A stretch of DNA of 17,373 nucleotides from an uncultured Desulfovibrio sp. (lineage in GTDB: Bacteria; Desulfobacterota; Desulfovibrionia; Desulfovibrionales; Desulfovibrionaceae). The notes beneath the pieces are model-generated. The model saw nothing but the letters and a program-made list of their open reading frames with translations, made no database searches and was not told the DNA's origin. Every line of letters starts with the position of its first letter. Position 1 is the first letter of the stretch. The position numbers and the translations under genes are program-made. Of this stretch, positions 13,450-17,373 are shown in pieces. Location of the stretch: assembly GCA_947177085.1 (NCBI GenBank), contig CAMWTD010000021.1:1-17373 (forward strand). The letters run 5' to 3'.

Positions 13450-15927
13450 CTACACCATCTCGTGTTCGGTGCGCGCGATGATCTCGCCCTGCATGCTGGG
13501 CGAAAGCTCCACGAAGTAGGCGCTGTAGCCCGCCACGCGCACGATGAGGTTCTTGTAGTCCTCTGGCTTTTCCCGCGCCTTGAGCAGCACATCCTTGTTG
13601 TAGATGCCGATCTGCACATGCCAGAGCTTGAGGTCCACGAAGTTGCGGATGAGGTTGATGAGGTCCTGCGTCCCCTTCTCGCCCGCCACCACCTGGGGGT
13701 TGAGCTTGAGGTTGAGCAGGCGCGCGCAACTGTTGGGATAGACGCGGCTCGTGGAATTGGCGATGGACATCATGGTCGCGAGAGGGCCGTCCACGTCCGC
13801 GCCCTGGGTGGGAGAGATGCCCTCGGAGAGGAAGGTGTGCTTGTGGCGGCCGTTGGCCGTGGCCCAGGTCTTGTTGCCGAGGCCCACATGCGAGGTCACG
13901 GGCACGTACTTGAGGTATTTCTCGCCGAACACGGACTGGCGGTCATGCACGAGCTCGCCGATCATCTGGTCGAGGTCGCGGGCGATGGCGTCGGCCCAGG
14001 CGTCGTTGTTGCCGTACTTGGGCACGTTGAGCATGAGCTGGCGCAGGGGCTCGTTGTTCTCGAAATCATTGTTCACGGCCTCGAGCAACTCGTCGAGGGA
14101 GAGGATATTGTCCTCGAAGACCAGCTTCTTGATGGAGGCCAGCGCCTCGGCGCAGGTGCCGAAGCCGTTGAAGTTGACATTGCCGGTGTCGTGCTGGTTG
14201 CTGCCCGGCATGACGCACTGATGGATGTCCGTGAGGTTTTCCATGCAGATGTCGCTCTGCGAGGACATGAAGGGCGCGGCCAGGCACTGCTTGTTGGTGA
14301 GCTCCAGCGCGGACATGCGCTTCATGAAGTGGTCCACGTAAAAGTCCACGCACTCGCGCAGGTTGCTCATCACGTCGTCGAAGCTCTTGATGTCCTTGCG
14401 GGCGATGGAGGGCGTGAGCAGCTTCTCGTAACGCGACCCGAAGTGCGCCCAGCCGTCGTTGAGCGCCATTTCCAGCGCCGCCGCGAGGTTGATGTTGCCG
14501 CCCAGCGAGAGATAGGTGTCGATATTCGGCATGCGGATCTCCGTGCAGCCCGCCGCCGAATAGTCCCGCGCGTGCGCGAGCGGCACGCCGTTGCACATGA
14601 GCTGGGTGATGATGGTCTCGTCATTGAAGAACTTGGGGAAGCCGCAGCCCTCCTTCACCAGTTCCGCCGCCGCGTGCAGCAGTTCGTGCGGCGTGCCGGC
14701 ATGGACGCGCAGCGACACTTCGGGATAGTGCAGCGGAAATTCCTTCTTGGAGCGCAGGATGAGATAGGTCATCTCATTGGTGGCGTCGCGGCCGTACCTG
14801 TCCACGCCGCCGATGGTGCAGTTCTCGAAGTGCGCGTAACCCTCCCAGTAGTTGCCCGCGTTGGTGGCGCTGAAGGGCACCACCTGGGCGATCTTGAGCC
14901 ACATGGCTTCAAGCAGCTCGAGGGCGAAATCCTCGGTGATCTTGCCTTCCTTGAGATCCTTCACATAGAGGGGGTTCATGTACTGGTCGAAGCGGTGCAG
15001 GGCCACGCCGCCGCTGATTTGCTGCTCGGCGCGGTAGGCGATTTGCGCGAACCAGTGCGCCTGCATGGCCTCCCAGAAATCACGGGCCGGATGCGCGGGC
15101 ACACGGGTGCAGATTTCCGCCATGCGCTCAAGCTCCTGCTTGCGCACGGGGTCCTTTTCCGCCGCAGCCAGTGTCATAAGCTCGGCTGCATAGCGGGCGG
15201 CATAGGTGAGCATGCCCTCGTAGCACTCGATGACGGCCTGGAGGAAGGGAATCTTGTCATAGTCCCCGTTGGCGGGGTTAGCCTCGATCTCGCCCAGCTT
15301 GTCCTCGGCTTCCTTCTTCAGCGCCAGCACGCCGCGATTGATGATCTTGTCGAAGATGCCGCTCCAGTTGAGCGTGGAATTGATGTTGGAATTGTCCTGC
15401 ATGAGGCCCGTGGCGCCGTAGTCGTCGTCGCCATAGATGATGTCGCGCGTGGCCTTGGGCATGAGGGCGAGATAGCGCTCGTGCGCCGTCTTGCCGCGCC
15501 AGTAGGGCTCCACCTTTTCCATGAAGGTGGCGATGTCCTCGGAGCGCACGGCGTAGGCGTCCTTTTTTTGCGTCTCGGGCATCCCCTTGGGGAACCAGCC
15601 GCAGCGCAGCTCGGGATAGAGCGGCGAAATGCGGCCGGGGCCGCCGATGGTTCCCACGAGGATTTCCCCGTCCTGGATGACCACCGGGATATTCTCAAGG
15701 ATGTGGCGCACCGCCTTGCCCCAGCGCAGAACGAGGGGGTATTGCTCGGTTTCGCGCATGGATTCGGTGAACAGCACGGCGCGCTCGATGTCGAGGCGCG
15801 GCCGCTGGGCACGCATCACGTTGAGCGCCCTGTTGGTGCGCTCCCTGGGGCTGGACTGCCCGCGCCCGTCCGCAAGGCGCTGTTCCTGGCCGGTCATGCA
15901 GCTCGATTCCATGGTGCAAACGCTCAT
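13450..15927 (-). CDS. Glycyl radical enzyme of unassigned substrate (PFL-like family)
   Basis: An 825-residue oxygen-sensitive enzyme of the pyruvate formate-lyase-like family. The catalytic cysteine is C461 with E463 (SAAGCTEIRMPN), and the radical glycine is G800 (IVRVAGYSAYFVEL), 25 residues from the C-terminus. The family block GISPTQGADVDGPLA lies near 703-717. A proline-poor GCTEIR replaces the GCVEP usual in diol dehydratases, choline TMA-lyase and hydroxyproline dehydratase, and the segment that reads G-H-x-x-x-D in those enzymes is STLNWSGIF here. Size and Cys-Gly spacing (339) resemble sulfonate lyases such as IslA and HpsG, but I could not place IslA's substrate arginines. Arylacetate decarboxylases remain possible. 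There is no clear microcompartment targeting peptide; the N-terminus is a short polar extension. Start ATG follows a strong AAGGAGG (15934-15940). First gene of the eleven-gene operon. Confidence 0.93.
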   Translation of the reverse strand: MSVCTMESSCMTGQEQRLADGRGQSSPRERTNRALNVMRAQRPRLDIERAVLFTESMRETEQYPLVLRWGKAVRHILENIPVVIQDGEILVGTIGGPGRISPLYPELRCGWFPKGMPETQKKDAYAVRSEDIATFMEKVEPYWRGKTAHERYLALMPKATRDIIYGDDDYGATGLMQDNSNINSTLNWSGIFDKIINRGVLALKKEAEDKLGEIEANPANGDYDKIPFLQAVIECYEGMLTYAARYAAELMTLAAAEKDPVRKQELERMAEICTRVPAHPARDFWEAMQAHWFAQIAYRAEQQISGGVALHRFDQYMNPLYVKDLKEGKITEDFALELLEAMWLKIAQVVPFSATNAGNYWEGYAHFENCTIGGVDRYGRDATNEMTYLILRSKKEFPLHYPEVSLRVHAGTPHELLHAAAELVKEGCGFPKFFNDETIITQLMCNGVPLAHARDYSAAGCTEIRMPNIDTYLSLGGNINLAAALEMALNDGWAHFGSRYEKLLTPSIARKDIKSFDDVMSNLRECVDFYVDHFMKRMSALELTNKQCLAAPFMSSQSDICMENLTDIHQCVMPGSNQHDTGNVNFNGFGTCAEALASIKKLVFEDNILSLDELLEAVNNDFENNEPLRQLMLNVPKYGNNDAWADAIARDLDQMIGELVHDRQSVFGEKYLKYVPVTSHVGLGNKTWATANGRHKHTFLSEGISPTQGADVDGPLATMMSIANSTSRVYPNSCARLLNLKLNPQVVAGEKGTQDLINLIRNFVDLKLWHVQIGIYNKDVLLKAREKPEDYKNLIVRVAGYSAYFVELSPSMQGEIIARTEHEMV

Positions 15928-15960
15928 CCTGTGCCTCCTTGTGAAACTTTTCCTGCGATG

Positions 15961-16010
15961 AAAAAAAGAAAAGGCCCGGAGAAGGCGCTTTTCAGCGTCT
16001 TTTCCGGGCC
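15961..16010 (-). terminator. Rho-independent terminator or attenuator before the GRE gene
   Basis: A 16-bp stem spans 15973-16010 (loop 15989-15994). Read on the minus strand it has a GGCCCGG/CCGGGCC base, two A-C mismatches higher up, and a following TTTTCTTTTTTT tract (15961-15972). It would stop transcripts coming from the radical SAM gene at 16262-17143. Only about 33 bases separate the U-tract from the GRE start codon, so unless a promoter hides there the operon must read through it. Confidence 0.8.
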
Positions 16011-16149
16011 AAAAACTGATTCGCTGCTCATGCTGCGGGTGCAGCCGCCGGCGAATCGCCCTCAGGCATCCAAATGCCGAATGTGTTTTGCTGCGTGCGG
16101 ATGGCAGGATTGACCGCCTGCGTGGCGCTCAGCTGCATTTTTCCGCGCG
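15974..16149. repeat. Direct repeat, left copy (gene tail plus terminator)
   Basis: About 176 bases that match 17189-17366 in the same orientation, with roughly 90 percent identity by eye and two one-base indels, offset by 1215 bases. The unit carries a leftward terminator and, on the minus strand, a peptide C-terminus ending in a TGA (16028-16030). Similarity fades near 16140-16149. Together the two copies bracket a single radical SAM gene. Confidence 0.9.
16028..16138 (-). pseudogene. Detached C-terminal fragment of the gene at the right edge (36-codon ORF)
   Basis: On the minus strand an ATG-initiated frame encodes 36 residues starting MQLSATQAVNPAI and ending FGIWMPEGDSPAAAPAA. The right repeat copy encodes the same tail (NATQAVNPAF..., FGIWMPQGDSPAAATAA) as the end of a longer frame. 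Here the frame upstream is open only about 34 codons more (to a TGA near 16227), and the similarity ends a few codons before the ATG, so this is most simply a broken duplicate. No good ribosome site precedes the ATG. A leader-peptide role for the GRE operon is possible but unproven. Confidence 0.5.
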
Positions 16150-16156
16150 TGTTTTT

Positions 16157-16185
16157 TGGATACGGCGTCTCTCGGAAATTGTCAA
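16157..16185 (-). promoter_or_regulatory. Possible sigma70-type promoter for the GRE operon leader
   Basis: A perfect TTGACA (-35) on the minus strand at 16185-16180 is followed after 17 bases by TATCCA (16162-16157), a weak -10. It lies in an AT-richer gap (16150-16261) outside any gene and faces the GRE operon. A transcript from it would cross the duplicated peptide tail and the terminator-like stem before reaching the GRE ribosome site. Only the -35 and spacing are good; the -10 keeps only TAT of TATAAT. I saw no -24/-12 (sigma54) pair in the same gap. Confidence 0.35.
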
Positions 16186-16261
16186 CTCTTTCACAAATTA
16201 AATTTTTGGCGTCTTCTGCCTTGCCTCACGGAAGGGCATCCCCTTGGCGAGCTTGAAAATT

Positions 16262-17143
16262 CTAAAGATGCCCCCTTTGCCGGGTGCTTTCCAGAAATTC
16301 CTCGGGCAAATCGCTCAAGGCCCGTGAGAGGCGCTGGATCATCCGGCCCTTTTCGGAAAGATACCCAGCCACAGGAACCGTGTTATATGGATGCCTGCCG
16401 AAGAAATAACATCCTTGCTCGGGCTCCAATAATTGGAGCAAGAGGAGTTCTTCCTCGAGCAATTCCCTTTCGGTGGGCGGCGTGTATTCGCCGCTCTCCC
16501 GCATGCGCTCAAGTTCGCTCCCCTCGGCAATGGCCGTCGGCACGGCGGAAATGACAAAGGGCATATTCCGCTTGAGCATGTTTGCCGTCTCCCTTGCGCT
16601 TCTCTCGCCATTTCCTTTGCCGCCAAGGCCGAACATCAGGAGCGCCCCGTAACGGATGCCGGCATTTTTGAGACGGTCAAGCTGGACGTCAGCTTCCTCG
16701 CGGGTAAAGCCCTTGCGCATCTGGGCGAGAGCCGGCGCCCAGCCGGACTCAATGCCAATATAGAGGTCGTTATATCCCGCCGCACGCAATTCTTTCAGGT
16801 CCTCATCGCTCTTCTGCCCGATATTTCTTATGGAGGCATAGCAGCTGATGGTCTCGATATGCGAAAAGCGGGCGTGGATCATTTCGGCGATTTTCAGCAG
16901 TTTTTTTGTCGGCAGGGCGAACGAATCCCCATTCAGCAGGAAAAGACGCCGCACGCCCCCGCCATAAGTTCGCCGCAGTTCTTCCAGGTCGGCTTCAATA
17001 TCCTCCATGCGGGAAACCGTGAACGGCGTTCCCTCATACATGGTGCAAAAAGCACAACGATTGTGCGAACAGCCGCTGGTTATCTGCAGGAGTGGCGTTT
17101 CACTTTCCATTGGGGGTCGGTAGATTTGCCCGGTGTAATGCAT
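16262..17143 (-). CDS. Radical SAM protein of unknown function
   Basis: A 293-residue stand-alone radical SAM enzyme. The cluster motif is GCSHNRCAFCTMY, giving C25-x4-C30-x2-C33. This spacing differs from the classical C-x3-C-x2-C but is what I recall for a family of small uncharacterised radical SAM proteins with G-C-x-H-N-x-C-x-F-C-x-M-Y. Other features are FLLNGDSFALPTKKL near 68-82, YIGIESGWAPALAQMRKG (the G-I-E-S-G block typical of Elp3/coproporphyrinogen-oxidase-like radical SAM folds) and MFGLGGKGNG. No auxiliary cysteine cluster is seen. ATG at 17143 follows GGAGG. It is flanked by direct repeats with terminators, is transcribed on its own, and has no evident link to the GRE operon downstream. 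The reaction is unknown. Confidence 0.85.
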   Translation of the reverse strand: MHYTGQIYRPPMESETPLLQITSGCSHNRCAFCTMYEGTPFTVSRMEDIEADLEELRRTYGGGVRRLFLLNGDSFALPTKKLLKIAEMIHARFSHIETISCYASIRNIGQKSDEDLKELRAAGYNDLYIGIESGWAPALAQMRKGFTREEADVQLDRLKNAGIRYGALLMFGLGGKGNGERSARETANMLKRNMPFVISAVPTAIAEGSELERMRESGEYTPPTERELLEEELLLLQLLEPEQGCYFFGRHPYNTVPVAGYLSEKGRMIQRLSRALSDLPEEFLESTRQRGHL

Positions 17144-17182
17144 GTTGCCTCCATAGGGCCTGTGCCCAAAAAATCACGAAAC

Positions 17183-17225
17183 AAAAATGCCCGGAGAAGG
17201 CGCTTTTTCAGCGTCTTTTCCAGGC
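17183..17225 (-). terminator. Rho-independent terminator of the right-edge gene
   Basis: The right-copy version of the repeat's hairpin: 15-base arms at 17189-17203 and 17211-17225 with a short loop, followed on the minus strand by ATTTTTGTTTC (T run 17183-17187). It lies 18 bases after the TGA of the partial gene at the window edge, as expected for its terminator, and just upstream of the radical SAM gene. Confidence 0.75.
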
Positions 17226-17366
17226 AAAAGTTGATTTGCTGCTCATGCTGCGGTTGCAGCCGCCGGCGAATCGCCCTGAGGCATCCAAATGCCAAATGTG
17301 TTTTGCTGGGTGCAGAAGGCAGGATTGACCGCCTGCGTGGCGTTCAGCTGCGGTTTCTGCCGCGCA
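17189..17366. repeat. Direct repeat, right copy
   Basis: The partner of 15974-16149. This copy is probably the parent: its minus-strand reading frame continues in frame to the window edge, whereas the left copy's frame loses similarity just before the ATG. Differences are scattered single bases, not clustered, suggesting the duplication is not very recent. Confidence 0.9.
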
Positions 17367-17373
17367 TCAAGTA
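17243..17373 (-). CDS. C-terminal end of an unrecognised gene (partial)
   Basis: Open on the minus strand from the window edge to a TGA at 17243-17245, encoding 42 residues that begin LDARQKPQLNATQ and end FGIWMPQGDSPAAATAA, followed by a terminator. I do not recognise the protein. The tail is small-residue rich with a Gly-Ile-Trp-Met-Pro core. The same tail appears in the left repeat copy with five substitutions among 34 residues and about two silent changes, so it shows no clear sign of strong purifying selection between copies. Identity needs the sequence to the right of the window. Confidence 0.6.
   Translation of the reverse strand, partial: LDARQKPQLNATQAVNPAFCTQQNTFGIWMPQGDSPAAATAA

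Noticed and set aside
12540..13619. Longer activase starting inside the GRE gene
   Set aside because: The extra N-terminus reads low-complexity sequence overlapping GRE codons; ATG 13445 gives the normal activase start with the radical SAM motif at residue 31.
13180..16113. 977-codon open frame on the plus strand opposite the GRE and activase genes
   Set aside because: It is antisense to two clear enzymes with intact motifs, is rich in His, Ala, Val and Gly with no recognisable domain, and has no supporting ribosome site. Long antisense frames are expected in GC-rich genes.
16134..16165. CRISPR-like or tRNA-like signals near the direct repeats
   Set aside because: Only two copies about 1.2 kb apart are present, with no spacer regularity; the stems form terminators and no cloverleaf or CCA end was found.

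Overview
The window is GC-rich, gene-dense bacterial DNA from a probable strict anaerobe. The best guess is a gut or sediment Desulfovibrionaceae (Desulfovibrio/Bilophila-like). This is inferred from the oxygen-sensitive glycyl radical enzyme (GRE) with its activase, the wealth of anion permeases, and the base composition. No ribosomal or other taxonomic marker is present.

Layout. Bases 1-1956 (+ strand) hold the 3' part of a major-facilitator transporter, tightly coupled to a complete porphobilinogen synthase gene (hemB). A strong hairpin at 1999-2022 separates these from a convergent block. From 15927 down to 2028, eleven genes all lie on the minus strand with gaps of 4 to about 120 bases. 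In transcription order they encode: a GRE (825 aa), its radical-SAM activase, a divergent SLC13/DASS-type permease, a second-type DASS permease, a metallo-beta-lactamase-fold (MBL) hydrolase, a DASS permease, a second MBL hydrolase, a third permease of the first type, a zinc alcohol dehydrogenase, an MmgE/PrpD protein and a DUF3870 protein. The MBL-DASS pair is present twice in tandem, with a perfect 23-bp inverted repeat at the junction.

To the right (15928-17373), a lone radical SAM gene sits between two roughly 177-bp imperfect direct repeats. Each repeat carries the same C-terminal peptide end plus a rho-independent terminator facing left. In the right copy the reading frame runs off the window, so it is the real 3' end of a gene. 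The left copy looks like a detached duplicate that now forms the leader of the GRE operon.

How the genes could work together (inference): the permeases import one or more organic anions (carboxylates or sulfonates). The GRE performs a radical C-C, C-O or C-S cleavage on the substrate or a derivative. The alcohol dehydrogenase, the MBL hydrolases (lactone or ester opening) and the MmgE/PrpD protein (dehydratase or decarboxylase chemistry) process precursors or products. The GRE signature does not look like a diol dehydratase, choline TMA-lyase or hydroxyproline dehydratase. I could not assign it to a characterised class by eye, so this operon is the main candidate for an undescribed pathway. 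No transcriptional regulator and no microcompartment shell gene is present in the window.
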